Positions 35,401 through 45,536 of a stretch of 64,000 nt of DNA are shown here, in pieces. Under the pieces are notes generated by a model. It worked only from the letters and a program-made list of their open reading frames with translations. It had not been told where the DNA came from and did not search any database. Each line of letters starts with the position of its first letter. Within the stretch, counting starts at the first letter, position 1. This DNA is from Aquanectria penicillioides (taxonomy: Eukaryota; Ascomycota; Sordariomycetes; Hypocreales; Nectriaceae): the NCBI GenBank assembly GCA_003415625.1, contig PYIU01000006.1, forward strand, positions 248,001 through 312,000. The letters are read 5' to 3'. Made by a program: the position numbers and the translations under genes.

Positions 35401-38400
35401 TTTTTGCGACACTTCCGTCCTTGGGCCCATCAAGAATGGGTCGTCGTGGAGGGAGTGGGAGTGAAGATGGAGGTATACTATTCACCAGATATCGATACAC
35501 CCCACGGTGCCCGCTGTATGCGGAATATTTTACCGCGCGGTGCAAGTGAACGTTGTCGAAATCCAGCCCGGTTGAGTAAGATTCGATAATGAGCTTAACA
35601 ATGGGGAGTTTTCCCGCTCTTGCAGCCTCGATTAGCCCTTGGCCTCGTTCCTCCATGTCGTCATTGTGTTTGACTAGTAGAGTCTTGAGAATATCTTCGA
35701 GCCCAAAGTGTGCCGCGATGGGCAATGGCTTATGATTCAGTTCGAAGGGCTTGGTGAATGGAGTGGGCAGGGCCATGTAGGCGCCAATCCAACGCTTAAA
35801 AGTTGCGTCATGCTCAAAAACAGTTTCCAAAACACCCTCGACTGGGCCGACCACATTGTAATGATCAGGCCAAAACTGGGTGGCATAAGGCAGCTGCTCA
35901 GCCCATCGGTCTGTCGAATTGCTTTCAGCCTTTAAACATGCCAAGCATGTCTGAAGAATGTCACCATGTCGATCAGGCTCTGTCTTGAGCAGGTACCATG
36001 CCTTCTCAGCCTGTGCAGTTGACTGTACGAGACTGTTGGATTCGAGCCAGCCACGCAGAGCTGGATGACTGAATCTCACCTCATCGTGTATCACTGTCAG
36101 TATTCCTCCGAAATAGCGCAATATATTAGCCAGAGAGCGTCGCGTGTCCGCCTGGTTCACGAACTTATCGTTCACATCGAGGCATAAATTGGAGACAGTG
36201 CAGAACTCAAAGGCTCGCAGCGGTCGAAGGGACGAGAGCATCCATGACAGGAGTTTTTGGGCCCAGGAGCGACGTTCTTGAGGTATTCCTTCGAGGATTG
36301 TCTCAAAAATAAGGTCCGGCCTAGGTATCGAAGACTTAGCCAGAAGTTTCGGAACAGACGTCGAGGGGTCTGGGTTCGATTTGAGCCATTCAATCAACAC
36401 TTTGCATAGGTCCTCGTCGTGTGCGCAACTCGAAATCAAGGTCTTTATGTCATCTTCAAGGCCGTTGGAGGCGTATCTCGGGTCCTCCTGCAGAAGCATT
36501 GAGATTTCGAACCCAACTTGAACCGGGACGGGACTAGGAAGGGCGTAGTCAATGTTGACCACAACATCTGGGGGGAATGTGGAAAGCGACTCTGTAATTA
36601 GCTTCCCTTTAGGCGTTCCTTTAGTCGTAATTATGACAAGCTTTAGGCGGGCTTCTGTTCTGGAGATGTAATCGCGAAGTTGGTCGAGAAACCATATAGC
36701 CATGTCATCGCTCTCGTCGAAGCATCCGATCACATGGACGGCGTCGGAAATGTCTAATGATCAATGTAAGCAGCACAGCAAACAAAGATTTAAATGAGGT
36801 GGCGCTGCTCACTGTTGTGGGATCGAAAGTATTCCCAGTTGGCGTACAAGTCTTCCGTGCTCCATGCTTCGCGTCTGTCCAAGTTGGACAGACATGACTT
36901 GACGTACGTGTTCAGGGTTTGCAGGCGGTTGAAAGCAACCAGGGCCATGAATGTACCGAGCATAGCACTTACGGTGCTAAAACGCACATCGTGAGGGTCA
37001 AACCGGAAATAGAGCTGTGGCTGGAAGAAGCCGTTACGGTTAGCGTCGAAGTAGTTTCGCATCCTCTCAGATATGAGGCTCGCATGAGAAGGGCACTGAA
37101 TATGCAGGATACGGTTAGAGTTCAGGGTCGGCAGGCCTTCCATATCGGCGTTTTCCACAATAGCTTTGCCCTCAAGGGACGGGTACATTGGGGGGGCCTG
37201 GTCAAGCAGTTTGCGCAAAGCTCTAATTTGTGCGGCATCGAAGTCTCCGGCTGCATTTCGTTATTGATCAGTGAAAACAAGACAGAACATGACAGGCGAC
37301 ATACCTTGCCAATCTTCGTCTGGCGGAGCGGTTGCCACGTGATGTGAGTCCATGCTGTCTCCCTTTGCCAGCTCGAGATGCTCCTCTTCTCTTGACATTC
37401 GATACTCAAAGGGGCACCCCATGATTGCAGTGAATCTGTCAAAGACCTTTGCGAGCGCGCATGTTAGTTACATTCCCAATAATGATTGACTTGGGAATAG
37501 TAGATTTAGGGATACCGACTCTTTTTGACGCGTCTTCATGAGTGGAAAATACGTTGACCAATATGGCTTGAGTTAGGAGGTTGGTGTGAATAAACGCATC
37601 ATTGACCTCGTTCACAGTTTCGGCCAGGCTCTTCACAAGCCTTGCCATGTGGCCTTGCTGATAATTATCTTTCCTAAGGGAAAGCAGACGGAAGATCTGT
37701 TCTTCAAGGTCCGCGTTCGTGAGTGGCCTATGGGGAAAGCCAATAAATACCTATATGATTCAGGTTATTAACCTCTCTCACATATTCTATGTCATCTTGA
37801 CTTACCATGGCACGGGTGGAGTCCAAAATGTCTCCATATTTGGCCGCATTGGAGCTCGCAAGAACCAGGGCCTGGCTCGATGATGCACAGTTAGTTCAAC
37901 ACGACTTCAATGCAAATTGACAAGATGGGTATATATCTTACCGCCTTCACAATCAATCCTCCAATATCATGAGAAACGAAAAAAATTGGCCGCCTTGCAC
38001 TCTACGCCAGGAAACTTGTCAGCCGCCAAACCGTCAGGTACCAGTCAGGACATAGATCATACCTTGATCTCATCTGTCCGAAGCTCTAGGACCTCTTCCA
38101 GCAGAGCCTCGGCCTCGTGGTTAATTCCACGCATAGTGTAACAGGTACCAGACTCTTCATTGGAGTCGTATCCGTACATGATCACTCTAGCTGATTTGGA
38201 GGCTACACTGTAGAAGGCATTGGACAACCATGTCTTGTTCCATGCGTCGGGTGCCTTCCACGTCTCCCTGCTTTGACCATGAAGTCCATGCACGGCAATG
38301 ACACTGTGGAATTGGGTTGGAGTTAGCAGGAACCATAATGGCGAAGTGAAGTCTGGCCCTGCCAAGGTTTCTTACTCATGTCCAACGTCCTCGTCTGATC

Positions 38401-38701
38401 CAGCATCATCGACTGACACGCCAATGGTGTGGGCCTCTTTTTCAACATAGTCGCCAACGTTAGACTGGGGCGGCTCCGGGACAGCTTCTTGTTGCTCCTC
38501 TGGGTGGTCTCCTGCCTCTTCATTGCGATCTTCTTCGTCTCCCTGCTTGGTGTTGTCGTCTTCGGTGTGGTCCTCTTCCTCATGGTGGCTCTCGCTCTCC
38601 TCCTGCTGGACAGCAGCGGGCTCGGGAGCCTCCACCTCATCAAACTCCAGATCCTCGCCCGGGAACTGCTCATCCAAATCGGCGGAGGCTGAGTCGGCCA
38701 T
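32497..38701 (-). CDS. NLR-like protein: alpha/beta-hydrolase-like, degenerate NACHT, ankyrin repeats, ZZ finger
   Basis: Ten-exon gene for about 1866 aa: 38701-38376, 38303-38063, 38001-37942, 37871-37806, 37750-37520, 37446-37305, 37244-36813, 36753-34528, 34478-32980 and 32872-32497. A Glu-rich acidic head (1-105) precedes a DUF676/PGAP1-like hydrolase fold (VIAVHGLHGQSRETW; nucleophile elbow SHDIGG at 199-204, Asp in place of the usual Ser). The STAND-like core has ILHIQCPSHAS at about 401 where a P-loop should be and VIGCFDESDD at about 507 in the Walker B position. Long ankyrin repeats follow. Residues about 1767-1800 form a ZZ zinc finger (CECC...CVDCEEYVLCFKC...HPHHEF). Exon 9 is two bases short for its frame: slips occur at about 33855-33861 and at CCCC 33826-33829 (plus-strand). 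It converges on the first NLR gene, 270 bp apart. A membrane- or protein-binding immune-type sensor is likely. Confidence 0.8.
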
Positions 38702-39593
38702 GACTGCCAATTTCGTGGTGAAGAGGTCTCTCAGGGCGCGGGAAGACGATGAGACGACAGCTCGACTTCAAAAGCGCAAACAGGAGCAATGACGGCCACG
38801 CGAAACGAGCAGCGCTGGTGATGGATGTCAAGCTCAAAAAATAGGCCAGGCGGCTCGGTGCTCTGAAGCCGGCCAGGCCTCGCTGCTCTGGCGCCAGCGT
38901 CTGGGTCTGGGGGCCGGACCTGGAGCCTCGTGCGGGCTCGACATGTCGTACCCCCGGTCGCCAAGGCTGCTGGATGATGCCCACTCGCACTCGCACTGAC
39001 GGGGCTGATACACTTGGAGGGACCAGGGGCCTCTACTAGAGCGTTGTACCCGCAAGTACCCGAGACATATGGGCCATTTGGGGGCCGAATAGGGCCATTG
39101 ATACGGTTGAGCCAGGGCCTCGCAGACCCCTGCAAGTGCTGAGGCAATGGGGATGGAGTGGGTGCGTGGGCGCGTGGGCGCATGGGCGTCGACGTGCGAA
39201 TGTGTGGCTGCGTAACTTGCATTTTGATTGCATAGCTCCACCGGAGTTGGCTGGGCGCCAACAACGGCTGACTGAGGCAAGGGACATGAGTTGGAGGTTG
39301 AAACTATTACTCGGCGCTCAGCCTCAGATGTATGTATGTAGTATCTAGGGCGTCGATGCGGCCTCCGTGATAGGGCGCGGCCGGGAAAATGGGTGCCGAA
39401 AGGCTCAGCATCCACGGATCTTGATTCTAATTGGGTGGGTGGGGAACAGCAGCAGCAACAGCAACGAGCGCATGACAGATTCATCATCACACTACATACA
39501 ACATAATCCATGGCCGACTGGCAGCAAAGTGCAGAACAGAACGCCGGCTATTCACTGATCAACAAAACAATCGTCCTCAACAGCAGGCCCTAT
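38702..39593. other. Intergenic
   Basis: About 0.9 kb upstream of the large NLR-like gene and downstream of the 298-aa gene. It includes GTGGGCGC-type degenerate repeats at about 39160-39190 and a GCAGCAGCAACAGCAAC stretch near 39448. No gene seen. Confidence 0.45.
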
Positions 39594-40487
39594 TTACTTA
39601 GACCCCGCTGCAAAGGTCGCCTCCACATTCATTCTCGCCTTGCACAGCGACGTCAAGTCGACGCTGCTCAGGTTCTCAGCGCCGTATTTGCGGCCCCGCT
39701 TGGGCTTCTTCCCTGTCATGGTCGGGTTGAACAGCACAGGGTCATCCAGGGGCACTTTTGCAAACTTCTGCTCCAGGCCGGACTTGAAGTCGACGTCGGC
39801 CTCGAGCGTGACCTTGGCGTTGAATGGCTCGCTGTCATCCCGGCGCAGGAGCACTGCCACCGTGACCGAGTCCGGCACGCCCGTCTCGCGACGCTTGTTC
39901 TCCTGCAGGTTCCAGGCCGCCACCGTCGACTCGCCCGAGTTCCTCCCCGTGCCAAGGTTGATGCTGCCCGTGATCGTGGTGGCATCGCTGACATCCCTGC
40001 TGACCGTCCTCTCCAGCTTGGCTGTCGCGCCAGCCTCGAGCAACGGCACCCCGGATGCGCCCAGCGTCACCTCGCCTCCGCGCGTCGTCGACTCGCTGTC
40101 GGTGGTTGGCACCACGGTCCATCGCTCCTCGGGCGCAATGGCGTCGACAATGGGCGGGCTGCTGCCCTTGCTGGCCCCCAGGAACTCGATGTTGACGCGG
40201 GCCCGGATCACGCGGCGAGAGTTCTTCTGTGGGTCGAAGCGGAAGCGGAAGACGATCAGCGTCGCCTCGTCTCCGTCCTCGTCGTATGTGCCGTGGGTGA
40301 CGTCCATCAGGTCGACCCGGGTATGGATGTTGCCCCGCGTGCGCTCAATGACATTGCGCCTCTCCCAGTCGTCGACCGAAGCGTTTTCGGTGCGGAACGT
40401 GTCGTCTTCGCCTGTCAGAGCCTCGTCGAGGGGGGCCTCGAGCTGGAAGAGGGGCTCGTCGTCATACTCGTCTTGCTGATCTGCCAT
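39594..40487 (-). CDS. Conserved hypothetical protein, acidic N-terminus, beta-rich
   Basis: Intronless 298-codon ORF starting at MADQQDEYDDEP (the frame is open further upstream but has no earlier ATG that fits). I do not recognise the family. The first 35 residues are strongly acidic; the rest is rich in alternating hydrophobic/polar strands (RVIRARVNIEFLG, EVTLGASGVPLLEAGATAKL, TITGSINLGTG, SVTVAVLLRRDD, AKVTLEADVDF), suggesting an all-beta fold, with a basic GKKPKRGRKYG patch near the end. No signal peptide or membrane helix. It lies within the NLR island between the ZZ/ankyrin gene (same strand) and the divergent ankyrin-subtilisin gene. High GC and strong codon bias suggest it is real. 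Confidence 0.7.
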   Translation of the reverse strand: MADQQDEYDDEPLFQLEAPLDEALTGEDDTFRTENASVDDWERRNVIERTRGNIHTRVDLMDVTHGTYDEDGDEATLIVFRFRFDPQKNSRRVIRARVNIEFLGASKGSSPPIVDAIAPEERWTVVPTTDSESTTRGGEVTLGASGVPLLEAGATAKLERTVSRDVSDATTITGSINLGTGRNSGESTVAAWNLQENKRRETGVPDSVTVAVLLRRDDSEPFNAKVTLEADVDFKSGLEQKFAKVPLDDPVLFNPTMTGKKPKRGRKYGAENLSSVDLTSLCKARMNVEATFAAGSK

Positions 40488-41284
40488 GCTGTTGTGCTGC
40501 TGCGTTTTGTTTAGGCTCGGGGGGATATCGGAGAGCAGAGGTGTCGTAGACAAGAACCAAAAGGCTGGATTGCCAAGATTCAACTTGGTGTCCAACCGAT
40601 CGAGTATCTGGAGGGCAACAACGTCGGCGGGCTCAGTTGATATTTGACAACACCCACGATTTCTTTGTGCCCCTCCCTCCCCCTCCATTGCCCAGCGTTT
40701 GAATGCCACACCCATGTCTCATGGCCCATGTCTCATGGCCCATGTCTCATGGCAAGGCTCGCAGCTCCGGTTCCTGATACCTGAGCGGTACCTTGCGCCC
40801 TACCGGAGCACATACTGCATTGGGTCTCCGACCTCGTCTCAATTTCGGCTCGGCACGATCCTTCAGCTGAAATCAGAGCGGGGCACTGGGAAATGGCCCC
40901 CAATGCCCAGACAAACATGAACCGTCGTACCCTGTAAATGGTCATCTGCACCACCAAGCCACGCCTGTCCGCTCTTCTGCAGCGGGTGTGGCACACTTCC
41001 TGGTACCTGCGAACTAGGGAGAGAGGCTCTGCTCTGCCACAGGCTCCGGCGCAGTTTGAGTGCCTGCTGCATGTTTTGGGGGCTGACAAACGGTGCGGTG
41101 TTGGCTGTCGCATCAAGTCTCCCGATCGCTAATCGCGGCCTGCTTCCCACTCTCTGTCTCCCTCTCCAGACCAGATTGATTGCGAATCCTCATTTCGGCT
41201 GTGACCTTTGACCTTTGTCATCGTCTCATCCCATCATCCGTCTCCTGCCCGCACGCATTGGCTTGCGCCGTCGCCATCGTCGCC
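40488..41284. other. Divergent promoter region with tandem repeat
   Basis: About 0.8 kb between the 298-aa gene and the ankyrin-subtilisin gene; includes a 14-bp tandem triplicate at 40711-40752. Confidence 0.5.
40711..40752. repeat. 14-bp tandem repeat, three exact copies
   Basis: CCCATGTCTCATGG occurs three times head to tail, 224 bp upstream of the 298-aa gene on the other strand. Exact identity implies recent expansion. Confidence 0.9.
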
Positions 41285-44200
41285 ATGATGGGAGAATCCA
41301 ATCTGCAGGTGCCGCATGAGTTGCGCCGTGCGCCAACTCGCTCCATGGACGACGAAGACGACTTTGGCCTCGACAACGAGGACGAGTTTCTTCCATCCGC
41401 CGAGGCCACACCTGGCCTTGATGAGGACCATGTCAAGATCCAGTTTGACCAGGACATCGAGGACGCCCGAAGGCTGTCCCAAAAGAGATTTCCCCCCGGG
41501 CCTGAGGGCAACAAAGAGAGGAACAAGCACCTGATGGCCTTTGTGATTGAGCGTCAGGGAGAATGGAAAAAGACCACTTGGGAAGGGCGCAACTTCTTGC
41601 ATTACCTGGCTTACTACGACCAGAAACCCTTTATCAGTTTGCAATGGCTCATGGCGCGAGCAATGTTCAAGCTGCCTCATCTGATGGGTGCCATGGACAA
41701 GACCAAGCGCACGCCGCTCACCGTCGCCCTCTCGGTGGGCAACGAGTTCTTTAGCCATGCCGCTTGCAAGAACCAAAAGGCCGAGACGCTCCAACTCTTC
41801 AAGCCCGTGCTCATGAGCGAATGCGAGGATCATGACAATGATCGCGAAATCACATGTCTTCACACTGCCCTAGTCTGCGCTTTTAACAAGGAAGAGTCGA
41901 GGGCAGATATTATCAAGATCATTTGCTCGTTTGTGCCTGAGAAGATGTTCACCATGACTGACATCAAGGGTCGCACGCCTCTACACCTAGCTGTCGAGTA
42001 TGAGAGGTGCTGCCTGACCCAAGTTGGAATCGTCAATGAGCTCTTGCGTTACGGACCAAATGCTTTAGATGTCGAAATGTCAACATACTCGCGTCGGACT
42101 GTCTCGGTCTACCAGTACCATGAAAACTCCCGGAAGCAAGCCGAGAGCAAGAAGAGGCTCGCCGCTGCTGCTCAACAGAGAAAGGCCGCCCAGGGCGTTG
42201 CGAAAGAAGAGAAAGAAGTCAAGCCTGGACCTGAAGATCCAAAGGCTGACCCCAAAAAGGCCACATCAAAGGCCGAGAAAGGAAACATGGGCCCTCCGCC
42301 GCGTCCCAGAGACAGAGCCGAGATGGTCGCCCCCAGCCTCAAGCGGAGGGACTCGGTGCAGATCCCCGGTACGCCTCGAGAGGGCGAGTCTCCTAAATTG
42401 TTCATCAACACTCGTCAGCCAGGCTCCTCCAGAGCTGGTGGCTCGCCAATCGCGACGCAAAACCCACTGGACCTTATCATCCAAAAGGAAGAAGAGAGGG
42501 AACGGGCCGCCAAGTTGATCAGCGAGCAACTCAAGCTCCTATATCTACGTACCCAGAGACCCGACCGTGTTTCTCACTGTCTGCACATTCAGGATGAACA
42601 TGGTAAGTGACTGCGGCTGCTCTGCATTCTCCGCAGTTCCATCATGTCAGACGCACATCCGTCTAACCTTCTCGTCGCAGACAAGGAATTATGGTTCGAC
42701 TTTGGGCCGCCAAAGAAACTCGGCAAAATTGATTTCCAAAAGCACTTCGGCCATCTTCGATTCGACAGTGCGCTGCAATATGTCGCGTTTCCCCGAATCG
42801 AGCTGGATGAAGATGGAAATCCCCCAGACAGACGATATCAAGGTCGCAGGGTAAGTTTAGCGCAATTCAAGCACTGCAATCTCATCGTTACACGAGCTAA
42901 CAGCCGCAGGATATGGTTTTCTTTTTCGAGTGGCTGAAGAATAAGGGAGTCAATCGCATTGTCAAGGTAAGGCTACAATCCCTCCTAGCTTGACGGTTCC
43001 TTGGTGTTGACGCTTGCCATAGGTCATTGTGGATGATCTCCAAGCTCCATCCCACAGCGATCAAGCCATCGAAGACGCTTTGAGATCATTTGTTAGTTAT
43101 GCCCACAAACCCTTCTTAATAAGATGGATTTAGACATGTTTGAACTTACTCTTGTCAGGACGTCGAGATACTTGACTGGAGGAGACAAGACATAGACTCA
43201 GTATCCCTCGCACGAGTTGGCAATTGCCTACGAGAGGTCAACCTCCAGTGGAGCGGCAGGAACACCGTCCTGCGGGCGTGGTCAGAGAAAGACGGTCTAG
43301 CTACCATCCCCACGTTGGAAACCATTAACTTGGTCCAAGTTGAGGTACCTTGTCGCCCATGATGAGCCTCTCGACAACAGGACAGCTAACTAAACATATC
43401 TGTAGGGCCTAGAATCAAACCAAAGAACACAAGAAAATCTGGACGAGTTTGTGAGACGCCTTCATGAATCTTGGCCGTCCAAAAGGCCCAAACCTGTCGT
43501 GAACCGCCCGAGAAACACAGGCGGCTATCTTCGAAGCCAAGTACAGTCAGATATCCAAACCAACCAGCGACAGGAACCGGCTGTCGATCCACACAAGTGG
43601 ATCCAGTGTATGGAACAATTTACTACTCACTTCCGGCAGATTCGCGCACTCAGGGACAAGGTTACGGACCCAGCTCTGAGCCCGGTTGTAGTGGCACTGA
43701 TCGACGATGGAACCGACATCACTCATTCCGACCTGAAGGGAATGAAGTTTCCTGGAAAGAGCTTCCATCACTATCAAGAGGGCTCGACATGGCGTGTGTC
43801 CCCTTACTGGGACTCGTCTTCTGGCCACGGAACCCTGATGGCAAGGTTGATTCACCGCATCTGTCCCAGCGCCATCATTCACGTTATCAAGCTGCAGACC
43901 TTTGTCGGCAAGGGCTCCTCAAAGCTCCAGATCAACCCTGACAGCGCAGTTCGGGTAAGCAAACCATTAAGTTTCAATGCAAATCTTCTATCAATCTAAC
44001 GGATTTTTTTTTTTTCAGGCTATCGAGTATGCAAGTGAGCAAGGAGCCCAGATTATATCCATGTCGTGGACCATCAAGCCCCCGTCAGAGCCGACGAAGA
44101 AGGCCTTTGACGACGCAATCCACGCCGCCCTCAACTCCAAGGGCATCTTGATGTTCTGCGCCGCCAGCGACCAAGGGAAATCGGCAGATCTCACCTATCC

Positions 44201-44717
44201 CCACGGCAGCAACCCCAACAGCTTCAGAATCGGTGCCGCCAAGGCCACCGGCAGCATGCTCGACACAGTCGGCGACGCGCACGAGCTCAACTTCATCTTC
44301 CCAGGCCACGAGGTGGTCATCGACCGCTCATACGAGGATGTATACGACAAGGAGTTCCAGCAATTCGACGCCCATTCAGGCAGCTCCGTGGCGACCGCCC
44401 TCGCCGCTGGCCTAGCCGCTCTAGTGATTGAGTGCGTCAGGTTAGGCGTCTACTACACCAACGAGACGAACCAGCTGGATCCGACCGTGGCCATCAGAAA
44501 GGACGACCTGGTCAAGATCCGGGAGCGGAAGCAGATGGAGTACGCGTTTATGTCAATCGGCACCAACCGAAATACGGACAACAAGTACATTGAGGTGTGG
44601 GATACGTTCCGGGCAGTTGCGGAGAGCTTGAAGCACAGCGAGGGTGCCCGGATAAACCAGCTGGAGATTATTGCGGGTTTGGCCAGGTTGTTTTTGAGAA
44701 AGGGCGTGAGGGTCTAA
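41285..44717 (+). CDS. Ankyrin-containing subtilisin-like (S8) serine protease
   Basis: Seven exons (41285-42602, 42681-42850, 42910-42966, 43023-43091, 43159-43344, 43406-43954, 44019-44717) encode 1015 aa. The N-terminal 300 residues hold an acidic head and ankyrin-like helices (TPLTVALSVGNEFF, RTPLHLAVEYERC). A Lys/Ala/Glu-rich linker (about 310-420) and a poorly defined middle follow. The C-terminal peptidase S8 domain has the catalytic Asp in LIDDGTD (about 700), His in SGHGT (about 741) and Ser in GSSVATALAAG (about 906). The oxyanion-hole position reads CAASDQG, Asp rather than the usual Asn. There is no signal peptide or propeptide, so it is a cytosolic protease, as in fungal NLR-associated S8 proteins. 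Placed next to two NLR genes, a role in proteolytic triggering of an immune or cell-death response is plausible but inferred. Confidence 0.85.
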
Positions 44718-45536
44718 GGTTTGTATGATATGGAAGCAATTAATGCCCGGTTCTAGCCTCAATGTTGGGCAGTATTCGATGGCTTCAATACCAATTACGT
44801 TTATTAGCGACTTTGGCAGTGTAGCTCAAGCACAATAAGTTTTACACGTCAGTTTATTTGACGAGGTGATGGCCGAACTCATGCCCAGAGTCCCAAACGC
44901 CACAGAACAATTTTTCGGTGGCATAGTACCGCCCGTCAACACTTTTTTGCAGCTCAGCCAAAGTCGAGTGTCTCTCCGGTCGTCTTGTCTACCGGTGTCA
45001 TATGTAGGTTACAAGACGCCCGCACTCATTGGCGTGAGGGGCTTTCTTGACATCTACAACGTGCTGAAGTCTCCTTCTCCTTGCCCCCGCGTTTCATTCA
45101 ATCGGTATACATCGCGGGGTGCATTCTATCAGCATAGCCGCAATGTAAATCTCCTCCTTCCTAGTGTGTTATGTTTCATATTCCACCACTCGTGAACTCA
45201 CAGCCCGACGCCCCAGTGGCTGAAGCCTTGGTCTGACCTACCCCGCTCTTGTTTCCATTCACTCCGGCTTGATGCTTCTTCTTTCATCCTCCTACATCCC
45301 TTCAGGAATCTCAAATCGTCCAAAACCTGGCCCCTGCATCACCCTGGCGCTCAGTTTGCGTCCCCGGTACCGCTGCACCGACGGCAAGTCGGCGGTTCGA
45401 ATCTCGTGCCGCTCGTCCAAGGCGAACCGTCTCTGCGTGGTCATCACTGTTGTTAACCACCAGTTCGACAAAAGTTGGATGGCTAACTTGACAAAAGAAA
45501 ATTCTCAATGCAATAGACTTCCTGCAATAGAAGAAA
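44718..45536. other. Intergenic
   Basis: About 0.8 kb between the protease and GEF genes. A tRNA B-box-like GGTTCGAATC occurs at about 45409, but no cloverleaf forms around it (see rejected items). Confidence 0.4.

Noticed and set aside
45395..45430. tRNA gene suggested by a GGTTCGAATC B-box
   Set aside because: The flanking bases do not form a T-stem (several mismatches), and no D-arm, anticodon arm or acceptor stem can be drawn around it.
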